In this document: in pieces, positions 35,385 through 43,322 of the stretch | Layout of the letters: every line of letters begins with the position of its first letter | Numbering within the stretch: position 1 is the stretch's first letter | Assembly (NCBI RefSeq): GCF_052113225.1 | Contig: NZ_JBFRCT010000003.1 | Coordinates: forward strand, 186,001-250,000 | Direction: 5' to 3' | Length of the DNA: 64,000 nucleotides | Origin: Pristimantibacillus sp052113225 | Lineage (GTDB): Bacteria > Bacillota > Bacilli > Paenibacillales > Paenibacillaceae | The notes under the pieces: model-generated | The model's database searches: none | Told to the model about the DNA's origin: nothing | The model's input: the letters and a program-made list of their open reading frames with translations, nothing else | Made by a program: the position numbers and the translations under genes

Positions 35385-35471
35385 TCGCAAAGCCGCAAGT
35401 CTTGGTTATCCATCCAAGAGACCACCTTCAATCTTTCATATGCTACTAAATATCGAAAGGAGATTGATAGC

Positions 35472-36143
35472 ATGGAGGATCAACTTGGCAGACCGGTTCC
35501 TGACAAATGGGCCAAGCAAGCAGCGCTGCTTGCTAATCCGTCGATTGCTCCGCATATCCCTCCGACAAAGAGGTATAGTGCCGGCAATTTACGAAGCATG
35601 CTTAACAAGCATCAAATGGTGGTTATTAAGCCGCTCGTAGGCACTGGCGGACATGGCGTGATTAAAGTGATGAAGACAAGTGGAGGCTTCAGTTTCACCT
35701 CCTCGTCGACAACCAATCATTTTACAAGTTTCGATGCTTTAAAATCAGGGCTCGACAAAAAACGGAAAGGGCGTCCTTATCTGATTCAGAAGGGGATTCG
35801 TCTGGCCAAGGTCGGCGGCCGTCCGATTGATTATCGTGTGAAGTATGTGAAGACAGAAGCCGGGTGGGAATACCGATCGATGGTTGGGAGGATTGCTAAA
35901 CCAGGCTTGTTTGTTACGAATTTATGCCAAGGAGGAACGATGGTGACGGCAGCGGCAGGTATTCGCAGATCTTTGTCAGCATCGCTGGTCGAAGTCAAGA
36001 AGCAGCAGATGCGTGACCTGACAGTCCTGTCGACCAGCATGCTGGAGGAGCGGTTCCCTGGTATTGCTCAGCTCGGTTTCGATTATGGCATTGATGTGAA
36101 CGGCAAGATCTGGATTTTCGAGGTAAATACAAGGCCGCAATAG
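35472..36143 (+). CDS. YheC/YheD-family ATP-grasp protein
   Basis: A 223-residue protein of the YheC/YheD (endospore coat-associated) family with an ATP-grasp core: VVIKPLVGTGGHGVIKV for the nucleotide-binding Lys and glycine loop, PIDYRVKYVKTEAGW, and the C-terminal metal-binding DYGIDVNGKIWIFEVNTRPQ. The substrate is unknown; family members are linked to spores. It is shorter than typical YheC/D (about 360-450 residues), lacking the N-terminal portion. The start is ATG 35472, nine bases after AAAGGAG; an upstream in-frame start at 35382 lies in the topB terminator. Confidence 0.82.
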   Translation: MEDQLGRPVPDKWAKQAALLANPSIAPHIPPTKRYSAGNLRSMLNKHQMVVIKPLVGTGGHGVIKVMKTSGGFSFTSSSTTNHFTSFDALKSGLDKKRKGRPYLIQKGIRLAKVGGRPIDYRVKYVKTEAGWEYRSMVGRIAKPGLFVTNLCQGGTMVTAAAGIRRSLSASLVEVKKQQMRDLTVLSTSMLEERFPGIAQLGFDYGIDVNGKIWIFEVNTRPQ

Positions 36144-36245
36144 GCTTTGAATCTACAATCCTATGTCATCTATTATCAATATATTCCATTTATGGGGTGG
36201 TGATTTCCGATTAAAGTTTTTTATCAAAGTTTGGAAAAAAAAGGC

Positions 36246-36345
36246 TGTGTATAAAAGTATCCACATCATCCACTGTGCTAAACCCTCATTTTTCGACGCG
36301 TATTCACATATCATGCACAGCCTGTCCACAAGGGGATGTGTATAA
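36246..36345 (+). promoter_or_regulatory. cluster of DnaA boxes upstream of sda
   Basis: Two perfect matches to TTATNCACA on the minus strand (TGTGTATAA at 36246-36254 and 36337-36345) and two 8/9 matches on the plus strand (GTATCCACA at 36257-36265 and GTATTCACA at about 36300-36308), plus the weaker CTGTCCACA near 36322. They lie 30-140 bp before the sda promoter. B. subtilis sda is transcriptionally activated by DnaA through such boxes. Confidence 0.75.
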
Positions 36346-36354
36346 GCAGGGCCA

Positions 36355-36383
36355 TTGTTGAAGGGAAAAGAGCATGATACGAT
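36355..36383 (+). promoter_or_regulatory. candidate sigma-A promoter of sda
   Basis: TTGTTG (36355-36360), 17-bp spacer and TACGAT (36378-36383), 45 bp before the sda ATG. Confidence 0.6.
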
Positions 36384-36428
36384 GTGTACAGATTTAGGAA
36401 ACTTTAGGAAGAAAGGAAGTGTCCATAT

Positions 36429-36596
36429 ATGGAGCTGCTCTCAGACGAGCTGCTGGAAGACACCTACCTTGCCGCCATTCAGTACAATCTAGAAGATGAT
36501 TTTATTCGAATGCTGCTGCTCGAGATGAAACGCAGACAATTAACCAAGACTGGCGCATCAAACTTCTCTTAACGAGATTGTTCACCATTCGGTGAC
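36429..36596 (+). CDS. sda: sporulation inhibitor Sda
   Basis: A 55-codon ORF starting MELLSDELLEDTYLAAIQYN and continuing LEDDFIRMLLLEMKRRQ, which aligns well with B. subtilis Sda (LSDELL...NL..DFI......EIKRR). Sda is a helical hairpin that blocks KinA-type kinases and so delays sporulation when replication is stressed or newly initiated. The ribosome-binding site AAGGAAGTG precedes ATG 36429. After KRRQ the tail FNQDWRIKLLLTRLFTIR does not resemble Sda and is longer than usual; removing one T of the TTT at 36540-36542 would give a 47-residue protein with a polar C terminus, so an indel or sequencing error is possible. The 3' end overlaps the convergent zinc-ribbon gene by 15 bases. Confidence 0.82.
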
Positions 36597-36818
36597 AGCT
36601 GCCTCTAACGTCTGTGAACAGGACGGGCAGTACGCAACATGCATGCAGTTTATTTCATCGGCCGATTGATTTATCCATCCCTTTTCCGTCTCTAGTGGCA
36701 CATAAGGTGCGTAAGGACCAATCCAATCCGTCATTCGGCCCCAATCTTCCATCGTTTGACCACAATTGGCGCAGGCTGCCTCCAACGGCTGCATGCCATT
36801 GCATACAGGACAAAACAT
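36582..36818 (-). CDS. small zinc-ribbon-like protein
   Basis: A 78-residue protein with three CxxC knuckles: CPVC near the N terminus, CANC at about 18-21 and CPSC near the C terminus, suggesting zinc binding. No known family recognised. The start is ATG 36818 (MFCPVCNG), eight bases after AAGGAGG; a longer reading would include that site. It is convergent with sda and its last codons overlap the sda 3' end. Confidence 0.7.
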   Translation of the reverse strand: MFCPVCNGMQPLEAACANCGQTMEDWGRMTDWIGPYAPYVPLETEKGWINQSADEINCMHVAYCPSCSQTLEAAVTEW

Positions 36819-36892
36819 AAGGGTATCCTCCTTGGCTTCGTGCAACTGCTTGCACTTGAATGAAACGCCAACGTTAGGATACCCTTGTTATT

Positions 36893-37030
36893 TTTGTTTT
36901 ACCACAATGGAATTCATAAGTTTCACGAGTTAATGAAACTAGAATTCCATTTGGCGATAAAACCTACCACTAAGCGCGGTCGCACATCTTCGAGGGGCTT
37001 CGATATAGGTTTTCTCACCACAATGGAATT
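36893..37030. repeat. inverted and direct repeats downstream of ferredoxin-NADP reductase gene
   Basis: A long imperfect hairpin pairs TGGAATTC...GTTTCAC with GAAAC..GAATTCCA over about 36895-36965. A second pair AAAACCTA/TAGGTTTT (around 36958 and 37003) encloses about 40 bases. CCACAATGGAATT occurs twice as a direct repeat, at about 36901 and 37019. It probably ends transcription of the leftward reductase gene, but the duplicated CCACAATGGAATT suggests a repeat element. Confidence 0.55.
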
Positions 37031-37034
37031 ACTT

Positions 37035-38036
37035 TTACAGCTTCATATTACTGCTATGCCCAGGTGAAAGCTTCGCTTCTGGGTCAATATATACTTTTGC
37101 GTTATTTATAGCGGTAGGCGCTTCGCCGAAGCCAACGGCAATCAGCTTGAGCTTGCCAGGGTACGTCGTAATATCTCCAGCAGCGAAAATCCCGCTGACA
37201 CTTGTCTCCATTCGTGTATCTACAACAATGGATCCGCCTTGAATTTCAATTCCCCATTCGGCAATTGGGCCAAGAGAGGAGACAAAGCCGTAGTTCACGA
37301 TGACGGAGTCCACTTCGATCTCGATTTGTTCCTTCGATTTAACATCGGTAATTGTCACACTATTAATGCGGCCATCGCCATGGAGTGCTGTAATTTCTTT
37401 AGGGGTCACCACGTTAACTTTTGAGTTCATCAGGTTTTCCACACTATGCTCATGCGCGCGGAATTTATCCCGACGATGTACAAGCGTCACACTCTCTGCA
37501 ATAGGCTCAAGCATCAGTGCCCAGTCAACGGCAGAATCCCCGCCTCCTGTGAGCAGTACCCTTTGTCCTTTGAATCTGCTAAGATCACCAACAAAGTAGT
37601 GCAGGTTGCTCTTCTCGTATTGTACAGCATCTGGCAGTTCCAGCTTACGGGGTTCAAAAGCACCAACGCCGGCTGTAATAATAACAGCTTTTGCATAATG
37701 TACAGCTTTATTGGTTATGACTTCAAATAAACGTTCGTTCTTTTTATTTACGGATACAACTTTCTCCTCTAATAATACTTCAGGCTGAAATAAACCAACC
37801 TGCTCAATTAATCGATCAACTAGCTCTTGGGCTGTAACTTTTGGAAATCCGGCTACGTCATATATGTACTTCTCGGGATAAAGAGCAGCCAGCTGTCCAC
37901 CAAGCTGAGGCATACTTTCAATGATTTTCACAGAAGCCTGGCGCATACCGCCATAAAAGGCCGCGAATAGTCCGGCAGGTCCACCACCAATAATGATAAT
38001 ATCTACAAGGTTTTCGGGCGATTCAAAGGATGACAT
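37035..38036 (-). CDS. yumC: ferredoxin/flavodoxin-NADP reductase (YumC-like)
   Basis: A 333-residue thioredoxin-reductase-like flavoprotein: FAD motif IIIIGGGPAGLFAAFYGG, NADPH motif VLLTGGGDSAVDWAL with HRR (LVHRRDKFRAHE) and the C-terminal FAD motif GIFAAGDITTYPGK. The CxxC of thioredoxin reductase is absent, and the C-terminal helix covers the flavin, as in B. subtilis YumC, which reduces ferredoxin or flavodoxin with NADPH. The start is ATG 38036, nine bases after GGAGGT. It is divergent from ndh, as yumB and yumC are neighbours in B. subtilis. Confidence 0.92.
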   Translation of the reverse strand: MSSFESPENLVDIIIIGGGPAGLFAAFYGGMRQASVKIIESMPQLGGQLAALYPEKYIYDVAGFPKVTAQELVDRLIEQVGLFQPEVLLEEKVVSVNKKNERLFEVITNKAVHYAKAVIITAGVGAFEPRKLELPDAVQYEKSNLHYFVGDLSRFKGQRVLLTGGGDSAVDWALMLEPIAESVTLVHRRDKFRAHEHSVENLMNSKVNVVTPKEITALHGDGRINSVTITDVKSKEQIEIEVDSVIVNYGFVSSLGPIAEWGIEIQGGSIVVDTRMETSVSGIFAAGDITTYPGKLKLIAVGFGEAPTAINNAKVYIDPEAKLSPGHSSNMKL

Positions 38037-38374
38037 GGAAAGCACCTCCAAAGTTTTGATGATCTGCTTCCTATTATATGCCTGCTATTTCAAAGAAGGA
38101 AATATTAATTTGTATGCTGCTCTAAAGTTTTTCGTATATTTTGCTCTTGAAGTTTAAGTGAAAACTATGTAATATTTCTGATGTATTGTATGTATGGCGC
38201 CGAATTTGGACCAGTCGATATAGAAGAAAAAGCTGGCTAAAGAGATGTCGGAGCGATAATCGGACCAATAAATGACACAATTCGCTGGTTGAAAAATATA
38301 GATCCAGCACGGATTGTGTAATTTTTCACAAACAAAGACACATAAACAAGCTAAGGAATGGATGGGATCATACG
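38037..38374. other. divergent intergenic region yumC / ndh
   Basis: About 340 bp, A/T-rich, holding the promoters of both genes and a Rex operator at 38314-38331. No convincing small ORF was found; a 19-codon stretch near 38189 lacks a ribosome-binding site. Confidence 0.5.
38314..38331 (+). promoter_or_regulatory. Rex operator upstream of ndh
   Basis: TTGTGTAATTTTTCACAA matches the 18-bp Rex consensus TTGTGAANNNNTTCACAA at nearly every position. Rex represses NADH-oxidation and fermentation genes when NADH/NAD+ is low and releases at high NADH; in B. subtilis it controls yjlC-ndh. The ndh start is 44 bp downstream. Confidence 0.75.
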
Positions 38375-39568
38375 ATGAGCAACATACCCAAAATTGTCAT
38401 CTTAGGAGCTGGCTACGGCGGTGTGCTTACTGCACTGCGGTTGCAAAAAGAACTTAATTATAACGAGGCTGACGTCACACTAGTGAATAAGCACGATTAC
38501 CACTATATTACGACACATTTGCATATGCCAGCTGCTGGTACGGATAATCCTGAGAATGCGCGTGTCAGCATTTCGAAGCTGATTGACGAATTCAAGATCG
38601 ACTTCGTGAAATCAACAGTCGTACAAATTCGCCCGCAGGATAAAAAGGTTATTCTAGAGGATGGAACATTATCGTATGATTATTTGGTCATCGGTCTCGG
38701 CGGAGAGCCGGAAACATTTGGTATTCCTGGTCTTGGCGAGTACGCGATGAATATTCGCAGCATCAACTCTGTTCGTTTGATCCGTGAGCATATTGAATAT
38801 CAATTTGCACGCTTCAAGCGTGAACCGCATCGTACCGACTACCTTACTTTCATTGTTGGCGGTGCAGGCTTTACTGGTATCGAATTTGTTGGCGAATTGT
38901 CTGATCGTATTCCAGAACTGTGCAAACAGTTTGACGTTGATCCAGCACTCGTGAAAATTTATAATATTGAAGCAGCACCAACCGCTCTGCCAGGCTTTGA
39001 CCCTGAGCTCGTCGAATACGCGATGGACATATTGACGAAGAAGGGCGTAACGTTCCGTATTGGAACAGCAATTAAAGAATGCACGCCAGATGGCGTCGTT
39101 GTAGGTGAAGGCGAAGAGATTAAATCGCAGACGGTTATTTGGACCGGCGGTATCCGCGGCAATCGTTTGATTGAAGATGCTGGTTTTGAAACGATGCGCG
39201 GACGTGTGAAAGTAGATGAGAATCTGCGTGCTCCTGGCCATGAGAACATTTATGTAGTTGGCGACAATTCCTTGATGTTTAATCCAGAAGGCCGTCCTTA
39301 CCCGCCAACAGCACAAATTGCAATGCAGCAAGGTGTTGTATGTGCACATAACCTGATTGCATCCATACGTAACCAACCGCTGAAGAGCTTCACGTTCAGC
39401 AATAAAGGTACAGTTGCATCGCTTGGTAAAGGGGAAGCCATTGGTCTCGCATTCGGCAAGAAGTACAAGGGCCGTACGGCTGCTTGGCTGAAAAAATTGA
39501 TTGACCTGCGTTACCTGTTCATTATCGGCGGTATTCCGCTTGTGCTGCGCAAAGGGAAATTCCTATAA
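38375..39568 (+). CDS. ndh: type II NADH:quinone oxidoreductase
   Basis: A 397-residue NDH-2 (B. subtilis YumB/Ndh-like). FAD motif VILGAGYGGVLTALRL, NADH motif IVGGAGFTGIEFVGEL, quinone-site region RPYPPTAQIAMQQG and second FAD motif NIYVVGDNSLM are in order; the C-terminal amphipathic helix for membrane binding (RTAAWLKKLIDLRYLFIIGG) is present. It passes electrons from NADH to menaquinone without proton pumping. The start is ATG 38375. A Rex box lies in the leader region. Its TAA overlaps the ATG of the next small gene (TAATG). Confidence 0.94.
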   Translation: MSNIPKIVILGAGYGGVLTALRLQKELNYNEADVTLVNKHDYHYITTHLHMPAAGTDNPENARVSISKLIDEFKIDFVKSTVVQIRPQDKKVILEDGTLSYDYLVIGLGGEPETFGIPGLGEYAMNIRSINSVRLIREHIEYQFARFKREPHRTDYLTFIVGGAGFTGIEFVGELSDRIPELCKQFDVDPALVKIYNIEAAPTALPGFDPELVEYAMDILTKKGVTFRIGTAIKECTPDGVVVGEGEEIKSQTVIWTGGIRGNRLIEDAGFETMRGRVKVDENLRAPGHENIYVVGDNSLMFNPEGRPYPPTAQIAMQQGVVCAHNLIASIRNQPLKSFTFSNKGTVASLGKGEAIGLAFGKKYKGRTAAWLKKLIDLRYLFIIGGIPLVLRKGKFL

Positions 39569-39828
39569 TGCGTCACTGCAGCGTTCAAGTCCGCGGATTA
39601 TTAACACGGGACGAACTCGACCGCTACAATGCTTTGATGGAAGTCGGCTCGTTTCTCGAATCGCAGATGCGTCATGATTTGTCGTATACGGTGCAAAAAG
39701 AAGTAGACCTCCTCATCCAGCCAGCGATTGAACGGCTGAAGGAAAAAGGCCGCGAGCGCGACCGCGCGACAGAGCTTTATCTGGAACAGAAACGTCTCGG
39801 CCTGTTGGACGAAGACGACGACGAATAA
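39568..39828 (+). CDS. small acidic helical protein coupled to ndh
   Basis: An 86-residue soluble protein, mostly helical (DELDRYNALMEVGSFLESQM, IQPAIERLKEKGRERDRATE), ending in an acidic tail DEDDDE. No family recognised. Its ATG overlaps the ndh stop by one base (TAATG), so it depends on ndh translation and may act with the NADH dehydrogenase. A terminator follows directly. Confidence 0.75.
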   Translation: MRHCSVQVRGLLTRDELDRYNALMEVGSFLESQMRHDLSYTVQKEVDLLIQPAIERLKEKGRERDRATELYLEQKRLGLLDEDDDE

Positions 39829-39833
39829 GTAAG

Positions 39834-39862
39834 AGGCTTTCGCTAAGGCGAAAGCCTTTTTT
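39834..39862 (+). terminator. intrinsic terminator of ndh operon
   Basis: AGGCTTTCGC (39834-39843), loop TAAG, GCGAAAGCCT (39848-39857), then six T. Confidence 0.92.
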
Positions 39863-39921
39863 ATTGGCAAGATCATCGCCGATCCTTCCGCTGCCCTAGC
39901 CGATCTTACCTGTTAAACCGA

Positions 39922-40106
39922 CTAACGAATCGTAGTCACCTTATTTATCGAGAAATGGCTTCTTCTTAAACCTAACGAATCTTGGTAATTCTATTTGACT
40001 AGTTTCGTGCAAATCGAGGCGAGAAAGCAGGGAATAACGTTACTAGGATTCGTTACAATTATTAAACCATCCAATTCGAGCAAATAGCGTGATGTAGGTT
40101 CGTTAG
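39922..40106. repeat. cluster of four CTAACGAATC repeats
   Basis: CTAACGAATC at 39922-39931 and 39972-39981 (50 bp apart, plus orientation), and inverted copies at 40047-40055 and 40097-40106 (50 bp apart, minus orientation). Similarity extends about 35 bp: roughly CTAACGAATC-TAGT-AC--TATT followed by a CGA-containing segment. The four copies thus form a symmetric head-to-head arrangement. The rest of 39863-40190 shows no gene. Confidence 0.65.
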
Positions 40107-40193
40107 CATAGATTAAGGGTATTTCAACGGTCTCCCAACTTATGAAGTGTGATAAGTGTAATTGCTGGGACTTATAAAGAAGACGTCTATCAT

Positions 40194-40224
40194 TAAAAAA
40201 CGCCACAGGAGTTACCCTGTGGCG
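40194..40224 (-). terminator. intrinsic terminator for hemQ (minus strand)
   Basis: CGCCACAGG (40201-40209), loop AGTTAC, CCTGTGGCG (40216-40224); on the minus strand the stem is followed by TTTTTT (40200-40195). Confidence 0.85.
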
Positions 40225-40240
40225 TCACTTGTCTATAAAA

Positions 40241-40436
40241 CAGGTTAAACGAGGATGGAGCAGGCTGAATGTTTCTGGAGAAGCAGCTTATGCTTACGAA
40301 GTAGCTTTCTGTTCAGAATGCTTTTAAGCGTTCGCCTTTGTTCTCAAAGTTTAACCTTATCTAATTAAATTCGGACAACTTTGAGAACAACAGCGATCGG
40401 AAGAACATTCAACTGCGCAGTCCTCCCGTTTAACCT
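40241..40436 (+). repeat. R2 long-hairpin repeat, copy C (longest, with inserted segment)
   Basis: Outermost arms AGGTTAAACG-AGGA (about 40242-40255) and TCCT-CCCGTTTAACCT (40421-40436), middle arms TGAATGTT / AACATTCA, inner arms TGTTCTCAAAGT (40339-40350) and ACTTTGAGAACA (40378-40389). The conserved unpaired segments are GCGTTCGCCT on the left and ACAGCGATCGG on the right. The left arm has about 45 extra bases (40283-40325) that include CTTATGCTTACGAAGTAG, similar to hairpin 1 of family R1. The right end overlaps the last codon of hemQ. Confidence 0.8.
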
Positions 40437-41181
40437 ACAGCTTCAGCATTGCAACAAACTTCTCCGAGTCAAGCAAATTACCAACGAAGAAATCACCGAA
40501 ATCACCAAAACGTGCACTAACTTCGTCAAAGCGCATTTCATATACCAGCTTTTTGAACTGAAGCGCATCATCGGCAAACAGCGTAACACCCCATTCCCAG
40601 TCGTCGAAACCAACGGAACCGGTGATGATTTGTTTTACTTTGCCTGCATACTTACGTCCAATCATGCCATGACTGCGCATCATTGTGCGGCGGTCATCCA
40701 TGCTGAGCATGTACCAGTTATCATTGCCAGAACGGCGTTTGTTCATTGGGTAGAAGCAAATATGTCTTGCTTTCGGAAGGGATGGCTTCAGGCGCGCAAC
40801 AATCTCCGGATTTTGCAACGGATCGCTGCCTGGCGAATTCACGTAGTTGCTAAGCTCAACAACACTCACATAGGAATGAGCAGGTTGTGTAAATTCAGCA
40901 AATAGTGTTTTGTTAAATGCTGTTTCGATATCATTCAGCTCTTCAAGTGTTTCACGAAGGTGCATGAAGACGAAGTCAGCTTTTTGGCCAACGATCGAAT
41001 ACACCGCTGTACTTCCTTGTTTGTTCTCATCCACACTGTTCCATTCTGTCAGGAAGGATTGGAGCTCGTCCAGTGCTTGGCTCCGTTCTTTATCGCTTGC
41101 AAGCCGCCATGCCGCCCAGTCCATTGAACGGAAATCATGCAGGGCATACCAGCCTTCTAATGTAATGGCTACTTCACTCAT
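40435..41181 (-). CDS. hemQ: coproheme decarboxylase HemQ (chlorite dismutase family)
   Basis: A 248-residue chlorite-dismutase-fold protein that converts Fe-coproporphyrin III to heme b in the Gram-positive heme pathway. The heme-ligand His lies in MMRSHGMIGRKY, and the conserved ARHICFYPMNKRR and GFDDWEWGVTLF segments are typical of HemQ rather than true chlorite dismutases. The start is ATG 41181 (MSEVAI), nine bases after GAGAGGAG; a longer reading includes that site. Its stop codon lies at the edge of R2 copy C, and a minus-strand terminator lies 210 bp further. Confidence 0.94.
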   Translation of the reverse strand: MSEVAITLEGWYALHDFRSMDWAAWRLASDKERSQALDELQSFLTEWNSVDENKQGSTAVYSIVGQKADFVFMHLRETLEELNDIETAFNKTLFAEFTQPAHSYVSVVELSNYVNSPGSDPLQNPEIVARLKPSLPKARHICFYPMNKRRSGNDNWYMLSMDDRRTMMRSHGMIGRKYAGKVKQIITGSVGFDDWEWGVTLFADDALQFKKLVYEMRFDEVSARFGDFGDFFVGNLLDSEKFVAMLKL

Positions 41182-41338
41182 GGTTAAAATCTCCTCTCGT
41201 CGCATTGCTTTTAACATTGTATCGTAAACAATTCCGCTAGAGCAAATGTCGGACTTGTGACAAATAGCCGCTTCTAATTGACTTCCTTATTTCCATTATT
41301 TAAACTGAAGAGCGAGACTTTCCAAAGGAGAAGAGGAC

Positions 41339-41626
41339 ATGCTTCAATTAATTGTAGCTACGGTGCTGTTCCTAGTTATGATGTTCGGCATCGGCTTTAT
41401 ACTTAACATGCTTCTCAAAACAACCTGGTTTCCCATTTATGCGTTTATCATTGTACTGTTGCCGGTTTATATTTGGCAGACTTGGGATGATACTGTTTCG
41501 TTTGTCGATAATTTCACGGAGTTTACATATGTCGACGTAATTCCTGTTCTTGGTGCTTTGGCAGGGGCGTATGTCAGCGGATGGGCGATTCGCGCGCTGC
41601 GTCGCGGCGGATATAAGATGTTTTAA
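41339..41626 (+). CDS. yuiB: YuiB-like small membrane protein
   Basis: A 95-residue integral membrane protein with about three helices, matching the YuiB family of Bacillus, whose gene is also near yumB/yumC there. Function unknown. The start is ATG 41339 after AAAGGAGAAGAGG. A weak stem (AAACGG with CCGTTT, 41635-41675) followed by T residues could be its terminator. Confidence 0.8.
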   Translation: MLQLIVATVLFLVMMFGIGFILNMLLKTTWFPIYAFIIVLLPVYIWQTWDDTVSFVDNFTEFTYVDVIPVLGALAGAYVSGWAIRALRRGGYKMF

Positions 41627-41772
41627 ATTTCACAAACGGTTATCGTTATCCCTGTAAAGGGCACGAGGCCGTTTTTTATTTGGTGGGAACCCCTCATATT
41701 TCTATTTTTGTATTCGTCCCCACCTCTTCTTTTTATGTTAAAATGATAGAAAGTACGTTATGAGATGGAGAG

Positions 41773-43299
41773 ATGCAATTGCGCATCGGTAATCTACTGC
41801 AATATACAGAGAATCATCGTTATTACATTTTCCGAGATTTTTCGCTAAGCAGCTTGGACTATAAAATGTTATCGCTTATTTATCAGCCGATGATAGGCGC
41901 TTTTTCTATTGCTTTGTACCAACAGCTTTACCACGGGATCGCAGAAGGCACCTCGGGCTATTCTACCATTGAGACTCAACGTAAGCTGTTCCTTGGACTT
42001 GGACTTGAGATGAATGAAAAAAGCAGAAAATACTTAATTGACCAGGCTTCGCGGCTTGAGGCGGTTGGCCTCTTGCAGACATCGCGGGTCGGCGTGCCGG
42101 ATCAGGCAGATATTATGTATGAGTATGAGCTATCACAGCCTATGTCGCCGAGTGAATTTTTCCGCAACCAGCATTTGACGCTGCTGCTTCGGGACAAGAT
42201 CGGCAAATATGCGGTTATATCGCTTCGTGAATCATTTGGCGCCCAAGAGCCCGATGAGCTCGTGAACAGTCAACTGTCGAAAGAAAATATTTCCGTTCCG
42301 TTCTATGAGCTGTTTCAGCTTAATACGCATTCGATTGACCAAGAGCTTGAGCAAGCACTTACAGAGGTTGCGCCTACACGTCAGGCAGCACCAAGAGCCC
42401 AGCTTGAGACAGCAGGTATTCCTTATGGTGAGATTATTCTAAGATTCCCTCGTAACTCTGCGAACCGGAGTTTCGTAGAACGTATGCGCGGCAATAACGA
42501 GCAGCTTGCCCAAGTCAATTATGTCGCATATAAATACAATCTATCCGTAGCGGACATATGCCGTTTATTGGATGAGGATGGAATTTTCGCTTCAAGCGGT
42601 GAGCTGATTGTAGATGAAATACAGCTTCGTGCGAATCAGCTGTACCGTCAGGACAAGAAACGTGAAGGCGATCGTCAGCGTACCCTCGCCCGTGTTCAGG
42701 CAGCAACGGAACAAGCTAATGAGTCTGAGGAAGAACTCGTTGAGTTCGGTGTGCAGGAAGAATATCATTTACTTGTACCAAGCCAGTTGGCTGGCAGATG
42801 TGATGTGCAGCAATACAATATGCTCATGCGGAATGAGCCGCATACACGATTCTTGCAGCGCTTTTTCCCAGGAGCGGTACCTGATTGGATAGAAAGATCC
42901 TTCGAGCGGATTGACCTCAATTACAAGCTTCCGGCACCTGTCATTAATGTTCTCATTCATTATGTTATTGGTATGAACGACGCACAGCGTGTAACAAAAA
43001 CTTTCGTGGAAGCTGTAGTGTCCAATATGCTCGTTAAGCAGGTGGATACTTTCGAGAAGGCTGTACTCTACGTGAGGGAGCAAGCTGAAGTTGAAGCGGA
43101 CAAGGAGCGCCGCAGTGCCAGAGCAGCTGCTGGGCAGACCGGGGCAAAAGGCAATTCCCGTAATGGTGCACGCGGGGGAATCTCGCGTAAGCCGTCTATT
43201 CCGATTGTGCAGGACGAAGGCAGTGATGATGCAGCTATTTCGCCAGAGAAGCTGGAGCAGATGCGCAGGCTGGCAAGAAAGCTGGATGGCAAGGGATAA
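41773..43299 (+). CDS. dnaB: replication initiation/membrane attachment protein DnaB (helicase loader)
   Basis: A 508-residue Bacillus-type DnaB, not the helicase. The N terminus YYIFRDFSLSSLDYKMLSLIYQPMIG and the central LIVDEIQLRANQLYRQDKKREGDRQ are family hallmarks; the second winged-helix region includes LPAPVINVLIHYVI. With DnaD and DnaI it loads the replicative helicase at oriC and at stalled forks. The C terminus is a basic, glycine/serine-rich linker. The start is ATG 41773 after GATGGAGAG. It is followed by dnaI after 23 bp, the usual order. Confidence 0.94.
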   Translation: MQLRIGNLLQYTENHRYYIFRDFSLSSLDYKMLSLIYQPMIGAFSIALYQQLYHGIAEGTSGYSTIETQRKLFLGLGLEMNEKSRKYLIDQASRLEAVGLLQTSRVGVPDQADIMYEYELSQPMSPSEFFRNQHLTLLLRDKIGKYAVISLRESFGAQEPDELVNSQLSKENISVPFYELFQLNTHSIDQELEQALTEVAPTRQAAPRAQLETAGIPYGEIILRFPRNSANRSFVERMRGNNEQLAQVNYVAYKYNLSVADICRLLDEDGIFASSGELIVDEIQLRANQLYRQDKKREGDRQRTLARVQAATEQANESEEELVEFGVQEEYHLLVPSQLAGRCDVQQYNMLMRNEPHTRFLQRFFPGAVPDWIERSFERIDLNYKLPAPVINVLIHYVIGMNDAQRVTKTFVEAVVSNMLVKQVDTFEKAVLYVREQAEVEADKERRSARAAAGQTGAKGNSRNGARGGISRKPSIPIVQDEGSDDAAISPEKLEQMRRLARKLDGKG

Positions 43300-43322
43300 A
43301 ACAAAAGGCGGGGTGAATGAGA

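Noticed and set aside
36163..36345. 60-codon plus-strand ORF before sda
   Set aside because: No ribosome-binding site, unlikely composition, and it overlaps the DnaA-box cluster.
38189..38248. 19-codon ORF between yumC and ndh
   Set aside because: No ribosome-binding site and no resemblance to known leaders.
40381..40905. 174-codon plus-strand frame antisense to hemQ
   Set aside because: Entirely antisense to a well supported gene and without a ribosome-binding site.
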